DNA of 64,000 nucleotides from Chelonoidis abingdonii. Its lineage: Eukaryota > Chordata > Testudines > Testudinidae. The position numbers and the translations under genes are program-made. This document shows, one piece after another, positions 21,777-32,819 of this stretch (the stretch's first letter is position 1; every line of letters begins with the position of its first letter). The DNA lies in assembly GCF_003597395.2 (NCBI RefSeq), contig NC_133770.1:298379430-298443429 (forward strand), written 5' to 3'. The notes under the pieces were generated by a model. That model searched no databases, had not been told where the DNA came from, and worked only from the letters and a program-made list of their open reading frames with translations.

Positions 21777-22818
21777 ATAAAATAGGTTTCTTTGTGTAAG
21801 TCAAATAGCGACCTCCCGCTCTGTGATTTCAGTGACTAGGCACTGACTGCTTTGTTTGTGGGCTCAGAAATGATTACATCCGTCACAATGCACTGTGGGT
21901 CAAAATGCACCTGACTCTCATTCATACTAAGGCTCCTTTACACCAGTCTGGTGGCCATATAAAGGTGGGGGCAGAGTGAAGAGACGTTCATGTGTATGCC
22001 AATGGGGCCCATGATCTCTTGTCCTTTGCTTACATTCTCCGGTATTTGGATGCCTGCTACGGATTTTAGTGCATTTCTTTTCTTAGCACTGCTGGAACAA
22101 GCAGTTCTTCAACCTTTAAGCAAAATTTTGTCTTCACTAGTTGGCTACTGCAATCTCAGGTTGAGGTCGCTTTCTTTGGGCCTGCCTAATTAACCTGCTC
22201 GTTTCAGTTTATGCAAAGACGAGTTTCTGTGTTTCAGTTGTGAATGCTGGTCATTTGGAAGCAGTAAATATAAGCATCTCTCCTGGCATATTCTTCACAA
22301 CAGGGCTTATGTGGGACACAAAACAACTAGGTGTTAATGCTGGATTGATACGCGGGGCAAATTACACCACGGATCACTGTCACTTTCAGGTGGTGTTGAT
22401 CTGTTTACTGCCCTGCTAAGAATGTAATTGCCTTATCTGACATAGAGGTCAGATCTTTGCAACTTCAGCATTCTGCACTGGGCTAAAGACAGGAAGCCCA
22501 GTTGCTGTATTCTGTGTTTTTATATCTGTGAAAAGTGACTATCAAATGCAACATTTTGCACATTATCAACAATGAGCCACGATGCAAAGCAGTGAAGAAT
22601 CTGACCTGGGTTTCTTAAACTTTCAAGTGGTTTGTAATCAGTTCCAATTCTTTCCTCTTACTGTCGGTGGAACTTAGGACAACCCAGCACCACCCTCTGC
22701 ATCTCTTTTTCATTCTGGGTGCGGTTCTTGCAGCTTTTTCTAGAGAGATCTTGATGCAAGATCAACACGCTGTCCTTCCCACCAGAGGCCTAGAACTTGG
22801 CCTTTAGAAGATGCATTG
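21777..22818. other. No recognised gene
   Basis: Unique-looking DNA without repeat hallmarks. The 22395-22500 part (AAGAATGTAATTGCCTTATC) is a weak candidate for conserved non-coding DNA. Confidence 0.45.
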
Positions 22819-22823
22819 ATGAT

Positions 22824-23901
22824 CGTGACGATGTGGTTCTGGCGGGACCCTACTGAGAGTGCCAATTCAGGACCAATTGCTCAAACAGGGCAGTCACAGC
22901 CCAAGGCTGGGGTTTTTCCACCTCTAAGGCAAACCAAACCAGCCAGACAACAGACTTCGGTGTCACCCCTCTGGCTAACCGCAAGTCACACAAGCAATTT
23001 CCTTAGACACTCCAGTCTCCCAGTATCACCACCAGTCCCACACGTCCTGGGGATGAATGGTTATGAAAACCAACACCCCAGTAAAAGAAAAAGGTTCTCT
23101 CGATCCCAAAGGACCAAGCCCCAGACCCAGGTCAGTATACACATCAGATCTTACCCACAAATCACGCTGTTGCCAATCCTTTAGAATCTAAAATCTAAAG
23201 GTTTATTCATAAAAGGAAAAAGATAGAGGTGAGAGCTAGAATTGGTTAAACTGAATCAATTACATACAGTAATGGCAAAGTCCTTAGTTCAGGCTTGTAG
23301 CAGTGATGAAGTAAACTGCAGGTTTAAATCCAGTCTCTGGAGAACATCCCCCGCTGGGATGGGTCATCAGTCCTTTGTGCAGAGCTTCAGCTTGTAGCAA
23401 AGTCCCTCCAGAGGTAAGAAGCAGGATTGAAGACAAAATGGAGATGAGGCCTTCGCCTTATATAGACTTTTCCAGGTGTAAGCACACTCCTTTGTTCCTA
23501 CTGTGGAAAGTTACAGCAAAATGGAGTCTGCAGTCACATGGGCCAGTTTCTGCACACCATGCTGAGTCACAAGGCGTATCCGCCTCCTCTCAATGGGTCA
23601 ATTGTGTAGCTAATGGTCCTTAATGGGCCATCAAGCAGGCTAAGCTGAGCTGACACCAACTTGTCTGGGATCTTTCCCAGTAACACAGCACAAGTTTGAA
23701 ATACAGACAGTATACAGCCAATATTCATAACTTCAACTACAAAATGAGACAGACATACAGACAGCATAATCATAACCAGTAACCCATAACCTGGTCTTAG
23801 ACACCTTATATGACCCCTTTTACATAGGATTTGGTGCCACTACAGGACCTTGGTTGCAAACCATGTTCTATATGGTCCCATTTTATATCAATAACGTCAC
23901 A
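22824..23901 (-). mobile_element. Solo LTR (1078 bp), ATGAT target duplication
   Basis: Read on the minus strand it starts TGTGACGTTATTG and ends with CGTCACG (expected CGTCACA, one change), so its ends form a 7-bp inverted repeat. ATGAT flanks it at 22819-22823 and 23902-23906. A TATA box (TATATAA on minus, 23458-23464) and an AATAAA signal (minus, 23202-23207) lie about 250 bp apart, giving a plausible U3-R-U5 layout. No internal coding region adjoins it. Confidence 0.93.
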
Positions 23902-24129
23902 ATGATGCAATAGGCTTCTTTAGCAGATAATCTTTTCAAACCTGTGGAGGGGGATGGGGGTTTAGGTTTCCCGGCAATGATGCCGCATCAATTGACTGCT
24001 TATGCCGGGCCTGCTCAGTTAAAGCTTGAATCTGTATTTCATGAATTTCATGGGTTCTGTGTATGTCTATTGTTTGGGGTGAGATTAACCCAACTTAGAG
24101 CGACATTCTGCAGCAACGCCAACACCCGA

Positions 24130-24400
24130 TCAACGGTTCAAACATCAGGAGTCAGACCTCCAAAAATCATGTGTAGCTTAAAGCCAAGAGTTTTCAAATT
24201 TAATACATTTTGGGTTCATTTGCTTGCAGGTTTTTGACCCTTCAACGCTCACATTTTTATGCTTTTCTCTGCAATCATAAGGACTAGAAACTTTTTTTTT
24301 CTAATGACAGCTGACATTTTCCCACAATCACACGAGGCACTGGGGCTTTAATAAAACAACTGATGTTGCAAAACGCATGATCAAATCACAGGTATTGGCA
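24130..24400. repeat. Old dispersed repeat, copy 1
   Basis: ATAAGGACTAGAAACTTTTT, TGACAGCTGACATTTTCCC and ACTGGGGCTTTAATAAAAC occur in the same order as related words at 31800-32060 (AAGGGCTAGAAATTTAGCTG, GAAAGCTGAGATTCTC and GCTGGGGCTTTATGGAAAC). I believe the family is a hAT-derived MITE, but its terminal repeats are not preserved here. Confidence 0.45.
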
Positions 24401-24524
24401 ATGCTGGATCTGCCCCTTTGCATGGTCATTTTGCATTCCACAGGCAGGACTATCTTTTATTATGGAGTCATCGTTCCTTAAATTCATACATTTGACTTTT
24501 AAGGCAGCTTTGCAAGAGGAAAGG

Positions 24525-24745
24525 TTGCCCTGGGGTTAAGGCAGTAGCCTGGGACTTGGGAGATCTGGATTTAATTCCTGTTTCTGCCAAAGGCTCCCTG
24601 TATAGCTTTCAGTAAGTCACTTCATCTCTCCGTGCCTGAATAAATAGAGACAAGGATATTTCCTGTCTGTCTTTTCTTTATATGAAGATTGTAAACTCTC
24701 TGGGGCAGGGACCAGCTGTTACGATGGGTCTGTACAGCAGTGCAA
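24525..24745 (+). mobile_element. MIR-like SINE with reptile-type tail
   Basis: GGGACTTGGGAGATCTGGAT, TTTAATTCCTGTTTCTGCC and AAGTCACTTCATCTCTCCGT are the head and core. GATTGTAAACTCTCTGGGGC and AGGGACCAGCTGTTACGATG are the 3' tail seen in several SINEs of this window. Confidence 0.8.
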
Positions 24746-24984
24746 CCCTGGTCTCATTTGTAGCCTCTAGCCACTATGACAGTGCTGATAATAATCACCC
24801 AATTCACACTGCACTTGACTACAAATAAAACCCAAATCTCTCTCATATCACAAACCTTGTTTTTCTGTGATTACACACACGGCCATGCAAATTTACCCAT
24901 GAAGCTGTGTGAGATGCTCTTCGTTTTCCTTCTCCTGCCATGGAAAAGCAGCAGATCCCTGCAAGAAGTGGGACAAAAAATCTA

Positions 24985-25478
24985 AATTGTTTCAAGACTG
25001 AGCTTGATAAGTTTACGGGATGGTCTGAATGGCATGTGGCCCATCTGTGACTGCTACTAGCAAATATCTCCACCAGCTGGAGATGGGACACTAGGTGGGG
25101 AGGGCTCTGAGTTACTACAGAGAATTCTTTTCCAGGTGTCTGGTTGGTGGGTCTCACCCACATGGACAGGGTCTAACTCATCATCATATATGGGCTCAGG
25201 AAGGAGTTTTCTCCTAAGTCAGATTGGCAGAGACCCTGTGGTCTTTTTGCCTTCCTCTGCAGCATGGGGCATGGGTCACTTGAAGGTTTAAATGGTGGAG
25301 TCTCTGTAACTTGAAGTCTTTAAATCAAGATTTGAGGATGTTGGTAACTCAGCCAGACGCTAGGGGCCTATTTCAGGAGTGGGAGGATGAGGTTCTGTGG
25401 CCTGTGATGTGCAGGAGATCAGACTAGATGGTCATGATGGTGACAGTCCCTTCTGACCTTAGAGTCTATGAGTCAGTG
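24985..25478 (+). mobile_element. CR1 LINE 3' fragment
   Basis: TTTCAAGACTGAGCTTGATA, GGAAGGAGTTTTCTCCTAAG, AGATCAGACTAGATGGTCAT and CCCTTCTGACCTTAGAGTCT lead to a normal CR1 3' terminus at 25478. 5'-truncated. Confidence 0.9.
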
Positions 25479-25754
25479 CTCACCACATGGAGAAATGTCC
25501 TAGCCTCAGCTATAGAGGCTTCTTGCAGCCCCCTGGAGGGATGAGAAAAATTTCACTGGGTTGCTTAAATTAATGCCGCTTTTCTGGTGTGAGATGTCCT
25601 GGCAAATCCGGTGGCTGCTGCTCCATCTTCTGCTGTCAGGGACTCTGTCGTGACCACTGGAGGGATGAGCAGGTGGAAGAGGAGCCCCCATATTTGTATC
25701 AACTCTTTGGCCACCCAGCTCAGCCTGAGACTTTTCAGGCTTATGGAAAGAGAA

Positions 25755-25945
25755 AGGGACCATCTGTTTGGTCTGTGTTTGTACAGCCCCTAGCACAATG
25801 GGGTTATGGTCTAGGACTGGCACTTCTAGGCTCTACCTTTGTTAAAATAATAATACTTAGCACTTCTACAGTACAAAATGCTTTGCTAGCATTATCCAGC
25901 TACTCTGCAGTTACCCTGCTGCTGGCTGTAAGGTTTTCATGGAGA
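25755..25945. mobile_element. SINE tail and MIR-like scrap
   Basis: GTCTGTGTTTGTACAGCCCC and TAGCACAATGGGGTTATGGT are the 3' tail of the reptile SINE in forward orientation. It is followed by AATAATACTTAGCACTTCTA and CAAAATGCTTTGCTAGC, which resemble another SINE tail in reverse. Confidence 0.6.
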
Positions 25946-26375
25946 TGCCCTTCAGGATACCAGGGCTGTTAACTCATTTAGCAAGATGGAAGCCAGACCT
26001 CAAATCCTCTCACCTCCTTAAAGAAACACTGCGCTGCCGCCAGTGTATCTCGGCTTGCAGCCTCACTCCTGCCAGTGCTTTTCAGTCTTGACCTGTAGTA
26101 CCCCTTGCTAATCTAATTCTAGAATCTCCACTCACTCCTACTGATGCATCTTAATCCGCCCCTGCAGCTCACAGCCCCTGTGCCTCCTGCTGTCCCTGAG
26201 CCTGCCATCAGCCTGGGCTGGCCCCTTGGGTGTTCTGGTGAGGTTGGGAAATTGCCATCCAGAACGAGACCCATCAAACTCATTTCACTTGTGCGACCTG
26301 GGTGCCAGGCTTTGAACAGGAGGCCCTGGACCCAGCCTGCCCCCGGCCACCACATAGCCCCAGACACTCTGAATC
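25946..26375. other. No recognised feature
   Basis: GC-balanced unique-looking DNA. The overlapping 80-residue frames on both strands lack motifs. Confidence 0.5.
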
Positions 26376-26378
26376 TAA

Positions 26379-26673
26379 GGCCCTATCTACACGACACGTG
26401 AAATTCGATTTTAGATACGCAATTTCAGCTACGGGAATAGCGTAGCTGAAATCGAATATCTAAAATCGAGTTACTCACCCGTCTTCACCGCGCCGAATCG
26501 ATGTGCGCGGCTCGCAAAGTCGAATCCGGAACTCCGTTTGTTTTGGTGGAGTTCTGGAATCGATGTAAGCGCGCTCTGGGTTCGATATATCCCCGTCTAG
26601 ACGAGACGCGATATATCGAACCCAGAGCTTTCGATTTTAACGCGCCGAAATGGCGCGTCGTATAGACGTGGCC
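26379..26673. mobile_element. PIF/Harbinger-like MITE, complete
   Basis: The ends are GGCCCTATCTACACGACACG and the complement of GGCCACGTCTATACGACGCG (15 of 20 match), flanked by TAA on both sides (26376-26378 and 26674-26676), which fits PIF/Harbinger. Inside are three perfect inverted repeats: TCGATTTTAGATA (26405-26417 with 26457-26469), TTTCAGCTACG (26423-26433 with 26441-26451) and an 18-mer (26574-26591 with 26610-26627). There is no coding frame. Confidence 0.85.
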
Positions 26674-26676
26674 TAA

Positions 26677-27217
26677 AGGAATTTTTTGTTGTTGTTTTTT
26701 TAAAAACCCTTCTGCTGAATGCACGTGTGTACGTCCTCTTCCCATGCAACCACTAGAAGGCGTCCTGACACCAGGCCAGGCCAGGAAAAACTCCCTCTGC
26801 TGCCAGCCAGTCGATGGGCTCATTTGTCCGAGCCTCGCTGAGTCGATGGGCCTGACACACCGCAGTCATCGCTCTGATTAAGATGCCACACTTGAGTTAA
26901 AGCACACATTAAGATTTGATGAGTAATTGATCAGAGCATCAACAGGGACGCTGGGCTGGATGGAGAAGCCAGGACTGCGGACATCTGTGTAAAAGCTCCT
27001 GCGGCTGGCTCACTCCCTTAAATGAAACTTATTAGGGAGTTTGAATCTTAAAGGGATAATGTCTTTTTTATACCAGGCAGAAATGCTGTGAAGTCTCAGC
27101 ATATAATACACAGGCCTGACATGATGTAAACTGTGATTTAAAACTCTGGCTCCCTCATATAGATCTCTAGGCATGTGCGAACTGGAGCTAGACGGGCGGG
27201 TGGGGTACAGTATGTTG
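26677..27217. other. Non-coding DNA with possible conserved block
   Basis: No gene recognised. 26840-26945 (CATCGCTCTGATTAAGATGC and TTGATGAGTAATTGATCAGA) is rich in ATTA-type words and looks unlike the nearby repeats, making it a candidate regulatory block. Confidence 0.35.
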
Positions 27218-27308
27218 GCTTGTTTCTGATCCCATTTATACTGATGTAACATTCAGTGGATTTACTCCTGCTTACAGTGGAGTAACTGAGATGAGAATCA
27301 CGCCCTAA
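27218..27308. repeat. Palindromic short repeat
   Basis: CCCATTTATACTGATGTAAC on the left and TTACTCCTGCTTACAGTGGA further right, around a CAGTGG centre, match the style of the copy at 60362-60462. Confidence 0.55.
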
Positions 27309-27569
27309 ATCTAGCTGTAGAGATGTGCGTGTGCTGTGTCTATTCCGACCCCGAGTCTCCCCGGCCTTACGTATGTTTTGTGCCGTCATTTATCGCTGTG
27401 CAAAGTGACTGTAAAACGCTACCGCCGTGTAAGTGAGTGAAGAATTCTTCACAGCAAGCCCCCTTCACACTGCTCCCAGTGCTTCAGCAGCGTAAATTAC
27501 AATTGCACTCACTTGGAAGCCCCTCTGTGCTGCCAGAGCAATGTAATGGGTGCTTTAGTGTAAAGGTAT

Positions 27570-27612
27570 AGTTGTGTGTGTGTCTGTGTCTGTGTCTGTG
27601 TGTCTGTGTGTA
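27570..27612 (+). repeat. (TG)n / (TCTGTG)n simple repeat
   Basis: GTTGTGTGTGTGTCTGTGTC continues as alternating TG and TCTG units for about 43 bp. Confidence 0.95.
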
Positions 27613-27671
27613 AAAAATTAGCTAGTTACACGCCAAATGAAAATGTAAAATATATTATATCACAGATATTT

Positions 27672-27763
27672 TAGATCCTCAGCTGGGGTTAGATAGCGAT
27701 CACTTCATTGGCTTTAATGGAGCTTCTATGACAATATCCACCAGCTGAAGGGCTGGCCCGTGT
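27672..27763. repeat. Palindromic short repeat
   Basis: TTTAGATCCTCAGCTGGGGT on the left and CACCAGCTGAAGGGCTGGCC on the right surround GGCTTTAATGGAGCTTC. Same family as 247-346 and 21117-21205, with diverged arms. The adjacent stretch 27893-27995 (TTGCAAACATAACTTTACTC to TTAAGTGTTTGTAAGAATGG) may be a related palindromic repeat. Confidence 0.6.
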
Positions 27764-28039
27764 TTTATATAATAATGCAATAAACGCCTGCAAGAATGAG
27801 TTTATATATTTTTTAAAAACCCGTCACTAAGTCATTCTCAGCTCTAGAGTTTTCGTTGACTCCAGCATTCTATGAATCTATCCCTACACTCCAATCTTGC
27901 AAACATAACTTTACTCATGTCATCAGTCCCATTGGGTTCAACAGAGTTCTTCGAGCAATCAAAGTTGCACACAGGCTTAAGTGTTTGTAAGAATGGGGTC
28001 TTTGAATGTTAGCCCTTCAGAGAAGGGACTCTCTTTATG

Positions 28040-28439
28040 TACTGTACAGAGAAGGTTGTCAGTGCTAAGCAGATACAGTACATATAATAATGATTGTAAT
28101 TAATAATTAAAACATAATATATAGTTATTTGTACTGATAGGACCCGATTCTCCTTTTCTATCAGTTTAACTCTGTTGGCTTCAGTGGAATCTCTTTTAAT
28201 GCACGCTGCAAGAGAATAAGCAGGCCTTTACACATACGTGCACAGAGTGAAACATGCCTCAAGAGACCTTGGAAAAAATCATTTGTGTAGTAGAAGTAGG
28301 CCTTTAACTCAAGATTGAGCAAATCTGCCCAGGAACCTGGGGTTATTGTGAAGTGGTTGCTTAGAGAAGGTATCTCAGAGGTGCCCGTTAGCCAGCATCA
28401 CTAAATGTATAGCAGAGGCTGGCTGGAAAAAGGAATTTC
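28040..28439. other. No recognised feature
   Basis: AT-leaning DNA. A weak palindromic-repeat arm (ACCCGATTCTCCTTTTCTAT) is near 28141. Confidence 0.45.
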
Positions 28440-28914
28440 CATCCTGGGGTGAATTCTGCTAGCCCATTATTTGTTTTCCTTCTGAAGCAGAACAAAAAGG
28501 TGAACCTTCTCACAAACGGAAATTCCCAAAGATTTTGATTTGGGAACGCTGAAAACTTTCATTTTGATAATGTCAGATTGTTTTGTTCTGATGTTAAAAT
28601 ATCTCCTTTCAATAAATGTCTTATTTAGACAATGCTGAAATATTATAAGAAGCTGAATATCATATATAATATATATTTAACTACAATATTCAAATTGCTA
28701 TTATAATATAAAATGCAAGCTAAAATGGAATGAAATGATAACATCAAAATGAAACATTAAGGAAATGAAACGAGAAAGTCAAAATGGTTTGTTTCAACAT
28801 TATTCTGTCAGAAACTTCATTGAAATTGACATGTTCTTGCAAAATGTTTCAATTGCAACAAACATGCATTTTTGACAGAAAACTGTTGTGTCAGGTTTTT
28901 TTGACCAGCTCTCT
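28440..28914 (+). repeat. AT-rich dispersed repeat ending GACCAGCTCT
   Basis: A long AT-rich tract with many AAAATGAAA/TTTCATTTT words ends TTTTTTTGACCAGCTCT (28896-28912). The shared terminus links it to 21600-21776 and 33462-33900. The left end is not defined. Confidence 0.5.
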
Positions 28915-30197
28915 GTAGTGCATTTGTAGGGTAACAACCCCAAATATGACCACAAGATTGCTGTAAGCTGTGGAGTTTGGAGTTGTCACTGTAGAATATT
29001 TATTACCTGTGCAGGGTGTAGAGGGTATCAGGGGTTGAATTTAGTGTGCTTTATTTGGAGCAAATTTAGTGTTGGTGAGAGGCAGCAACCCATTTAAATT
29101 CTGGGATGGTGGGCGGAGCCCAGCAAAGCAATGAAAGGCCCACTCCTCAAATAAGGCAGAGGCCACAAAACCCAGAAGTTAACTGAGAATGGAGGGCAGC
29201 AAATGAACAAACCAGGATGAGAGTAGTTCAGGAGGTCATGACTGCTCTGAAGAGTGAAGTCCTTTCTCTATGCACCACGCAGGGACAGTCCATGGGGCAG
29301 CAATGCAATCTCCTTACCACTAGGACCCTGTACTCTCAGCTCCAGGAGCAAGAGGGAAGTTCAGTCTCTGTGGCCCAAGCATTGCCCGGCCTTTCTCCTG
29401 AGATGGCCACAGAGTGGCTGATGAATAGCAGTGTTGGTGGGCTTAATAAACTATTCCTGGTTTTGTGTGTTGATGGAATTAGCTGCACTTCACTTCCCAG
29501 CATTGCGTCTCTTGCCCAGCTCCTCAGTCAGCGGGTGTATGTCAGCAATGGACTGCAGTGGAGCTGCGCTGTTTTGCACCCGTTGAGGATCTGACCCTGG
29601 GTTTTACAGAGACCTTCCCATTGAGAGGCAGGCTGTGGTGGGAACCACCATAAGAATGTGGGGAGACCTCGTCACCCAGTTCAGGGAATCCATCACCAGC
29701 CTGTGCACAGATGCCAAGTTCCAGAAAAAACAAAAGATGGTTTTGGATGTTTCATATGTCTGATGAACCCCATTGGTTCCTTCTCCCCCCCTAAGAGATT
29801 TTAAGACACTCCTATGCGAAAGATGGGGTGTCTATGAACTCACTGGGTCCCACATCAGCAGAGTTTCCATCCATGATGGCATTTGTGGGGAAATATTTCT
29901 TTTCACAGTCTCAGCTTCCATGAAAATACAGAGACAGCTTTCCACACAGCGTTGTGAATTCCCTATCTAGCCTATCCCCAACCCACTAGGTGGGACACAG
30001 AGACTGTGGGGATTGTTCTCCGTTTCCCCTATGCGGGCCAGTGATGAGGTTAGCTGAGTGGATCGCAGATTTGAGCCACTAGAAAAAGTGGCCAAACTGA
30101 GGGCTCCTGTGAATCTCTGAGGCGAGCAAATCCTCCTATAAGCGCAGGACCCACCAAGACAGAGGAGGAACTTTGTCACACACCCCAGGGAAGATCT
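28915..30197. other. No recognised gene
   Basis: Contains a 125-residue plus-strand frame at 29217-29594 with no motif, repeat or splice context that I recognise. The rest is unique-looking DNA. Confidence 0.5.
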
Positions 30198-30233
30198 CTG
30201 CGTACCCCCAGAGGTACACGTAACACCTGGTCG
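30198..30233. mobile_element. hAT MITE end fragment
   Basis: GCGTACCCCCAGAGGTACAC followed by GGTCGAGAACCACTG is the right end of a hAT MITE related to the one at 609-1018. Only this terminus remains. Confidence 0.6.
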
Positions 30234-30454
30234 AGAACCACTGAGTTAAACTGTTAATATGACCATCAAACTATTCTGAAAGCATCCTCCTTTGTGCCTG
30301 AGCCATTGAGTCAATGTTCTCCCCCACATACAAACTGACCCCCAGGTTGGTGGGGAAGGAGAGGGAGGGAAGTTGCTTAGCTGAGAGGGAGGAGTGGGCA
30401 GCCTTTGATGTCTTCTTCCCGCAAAAACCCTATTGTCTGTTTCAGCGGGGTAGC

Positions 30455-30790
30455 ATGTTAGGTTGTATCAGCAAAAAGAATGAGGAGTCCTTGTGGCACC
30501 TTAGAGACTAACACATTTATTTGAGCATAAGCTTTTATGGGCTAAAATCCACTTCATCAGATGCATGCAGTGGAAAATACAGTAGGAAGATAGATAGATA
30601 TATACAGAGAACGTGAAAAAGTAATGAAACTAATCGTTTATGGTGGGCTATTATCATCAGGAGAAAAAAAAAACTTTTGTAGTGATAATCAGGATGGCCC
30701 ATTTCAAACAGTTGACAAGTTGTCTGTGTATCCCCTTCATCTCCATGACAGAGTTCCCAGTATTTCACTTTGAGAATCTGATCACCCTAC
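30455..30790 (-). mobile_element. Penelope-like element 3' end
   Basis: GAGTCCTTGTGGCACCTTAG, AGACTAACACATTTATTTGA, CATAAGCTTTTATGGGCTAA and ATCCACTTCATCAGATGCAT form the familiar reptile Penelope-type 3' block in reverse orientation. The same block type, with a linked coding remnant, is at 47557-48165. Confidence 0.7.
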
Positions 30791-31204
30791 ATTCCTGAAA
30801 ATCTCACCTGTCCTGCAGGAATTCTGTGTCATTTACTCGAACTCTCTGGCAAGGCAGGGTGAGGTGGGATTTGAAGTTTCCACATCTGTATCTTGGGATG
30901 AGGGGGAAGGCAGGGGACAGACTGTGTGGAGACAAAGGGCTCTGTATCTTCAGATAGTCCAGAAAAGCACCCAAGCCTTCAGATTCACATCCACACATCC
31001 TGAGGTTGGCCAGGCTGGGGCTTTGTCAGATATCTGGTGCGTTATGCCTTTCCCACTAGCAGAAGCAGGGCAAGAATGATTTAAAGAAGAGAAGGAAATT
31101 ATTGTTCCTATTTGAGATTCCCAGTTGAACAAGGTGGACTCCTGGCCTGTACCAGGTTGGGTGGTGAAGGTAAGTTGTACAGTCCCCATCTGACCTGCAG
31201 AACT
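30791..31204. other. No recognised feature
   Basis: GC-balanced DNA with no repeat or exon that I can identify. Confidence 0.5.
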
Positions 31205-31470
31205 TGTTTTCAGTGCAGCACATGTTTATCTGAGGAAGGGTGGTTCAGTCTCTAGGAGCTACCCTGTCATGCTGGAGATGGGGGAGGGGGGTCAATTCCC
31301 TGCTCTGCCACAGACTTTCTGTGGGGTCTTGGGCAAGTCACTTCACCTCTCTGGGTCACAGTTCTTTTTTGAGGATGATAGCACTGCCCTGCCTCACAAG
31401 GGTGCTGTGAGGATAAAGATTGTGAGGTGCTCAGATCCTATGGGGGGGGGCAGATAAGTACCTTAGATAG
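31205..31470 (+). mobile_element. tRNA-derived/MIR-like SINE
   Basis: GTCAATTCCCTGCTCTGCCA, GGGCAAGTCACTTCACCTCT and AGGATAAAGATTGTGAGGTG follow the SINE core and tail in forward orientation, as at 14630-14805. A G8 run interrupts it near 31443. Confidence 0.8.
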
Positions 31471-31799
31471 TCCATGGCTAGCTTTATACTATGAGCTTTG
31501 AGTGTGATCCCCCTGCCTGTGTACACGTGCTTGCACTAGTCTCATTTAGCTAGCACGAGTATAGATAGCAGCATAGCCCCCATGACAGGAGCAGGAATCA
31601 CAGCCTAGCTGTGCCAAGGAGAAACCTGCCTGAAACTGGTGGGTACAAACTTGGCACGGCTAAGCTGTGCAGCTGCTGCGCTGCTAATCAAGCTAGCCTG
31701 TGTGAGTGCAGAGGAATCACACCCCAGGCATGTAGTGGAGACATAGTCCTCATGTGTAGGTCAGATTCAGCGTGGCTTTGATTGCTCAGCAGCATGGCC
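31471..31799. other. Unassigned, possible old transposon
   Basis: Words such as TGCTTGCACTAGTCTCATTT and AGCTAGCACGAGTATAGATA near the left and TAATCAAGCTAGCCTGTGTG near the right are partly inverted, which might reflect an old TIR element. The ends could not be fixed. Confidence 0.25.
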
Positions 31800-32060
31800 A
31801 GCACCAAGCGATCAAAAGTCACGAGGTTGGCTAAAAAATCACGGGACTTTTAAAAATGAATATTCATTGGATTCTCTGTATATGCTGTCAGGTTGTTGGG
31901 CCGCTGTGGTCACATTTTCAAGCTTTCCTCCACAACCACAAGGGCTAGAAATTTAGCTGCTCTTGTTGAAATGAAAGCTGAGATTCTCTTGTGTAATCCC
32001 ATGACTCCAGGAGCTGGGGCTTTATGGAAACTACCCAAGATTCTGAGACTTGCGGTAATC
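31800..32060. repeat. Old dispersed repeat, copy 2
   Basis: Shares ordered words with 24130-24400 and is the better preserved of the two, including CACGAGGTTGGCTAAAAAAT, CAAGCTTTCCTCCACAACCA and GCTGGGGCTTTATGG. Tentatively a hAT-derived MITE. Confidence 0.5.
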
Positions 32061-32429
32061 CCAGGAGCTGGGGACAGGGAGGATGGATCCTGACAGGGGC
32101 TGGGCTGGAAGGGCCTGGCGGGGGAGTGCAACTGTGTGGGGACAAAGGGCTCTAACTCCTCTGCACCTGCCTGAGCACATTAGTTGTAGTGGGGACCAGG
32201 CTGGCTTATCTGTGGCAGCTAGTGAAATGGCACTCGGAGAGTGCAATTATGGATATACATTCACTGCTAATCTCTGCCTGTTCTTTCGATCCTGCTGGTA
32301 TTTACTGCTGACTGATGCTGATTCCTGTCCTGCCTGGCTGGCCTGAATTCCATCACATGCATCTGTCTTAATACAGAGATGACAACAACTCCTTTTACTG
32401 CCATCTTTGTCAATTGAAATGAGGGAGCT
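32061..32429. other. No recognised feature
   Basis: Mixed-composition DNA. The short frames on both strands have no motif. Confidence 0.5.
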
Positions 32430-32780
32430 GCTTACCCCATAACAGGATTGAAATCTTCTCTTGTCTGATTCGGAAGAGGGAGAGGGATTCGAATCCAAAT
32501 CTGCTACCTCCCAGGTGAGTGCCTCAATCACCTGGCTAGATAGTTGGTCACTCTCTGTCTTTGGCCCAATGGATATTTAAGTATTAATACGAAGAGGAAG
32601 AGCTTGAGCAGGAGAGACTTAGCATGCTCAATCTCAGAATTGCCTAGTGGTTAGAGCACTCATCTAGGACCATGGGAGAAAGATCTAAATTCAGGCCCCT
32701 GAGTCAAACCTGCGATTCCCACATCCCAGGCAAGTCCCCTATGCAGTGAGCTAAAGGGAAGGGGAAGGAGGGAGGGCAAG
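32430..32780. mobile_element. Two tRNA-like SINE fragments, opposite strands
   Basis: On the minus strand, GGGATTCGAATCCAAATCTG near 32485 has a tRNA box B-like core. On the plus strand, GCCTAGTGGTTAGAGCACTC near 32643 has a tRNA box A-like start, followed by GGCAAGTCCCCTATGCAGTG. They look like heads of tRNA-derived SINEs in opposite orientation, not functional tRNA genes. Confidence 0.5.
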
Positions 32781-32819
32781 TCTTGTCTTTCTTTATCACC
32801 CCATCCCTCTCTGGGCCCC

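Noticed and set aside
29217..29594. 125-residue plus-strand frame as a possible exon
   Set aside because: No known motif, no clear splice context and no repeat origin. Insufficient support for calling a gene.
32640..32780. Possible tRNA gene
   Set aside because: It has a box A-like start, but the cloverleaf cannot be completed and the tail is SINE-like.
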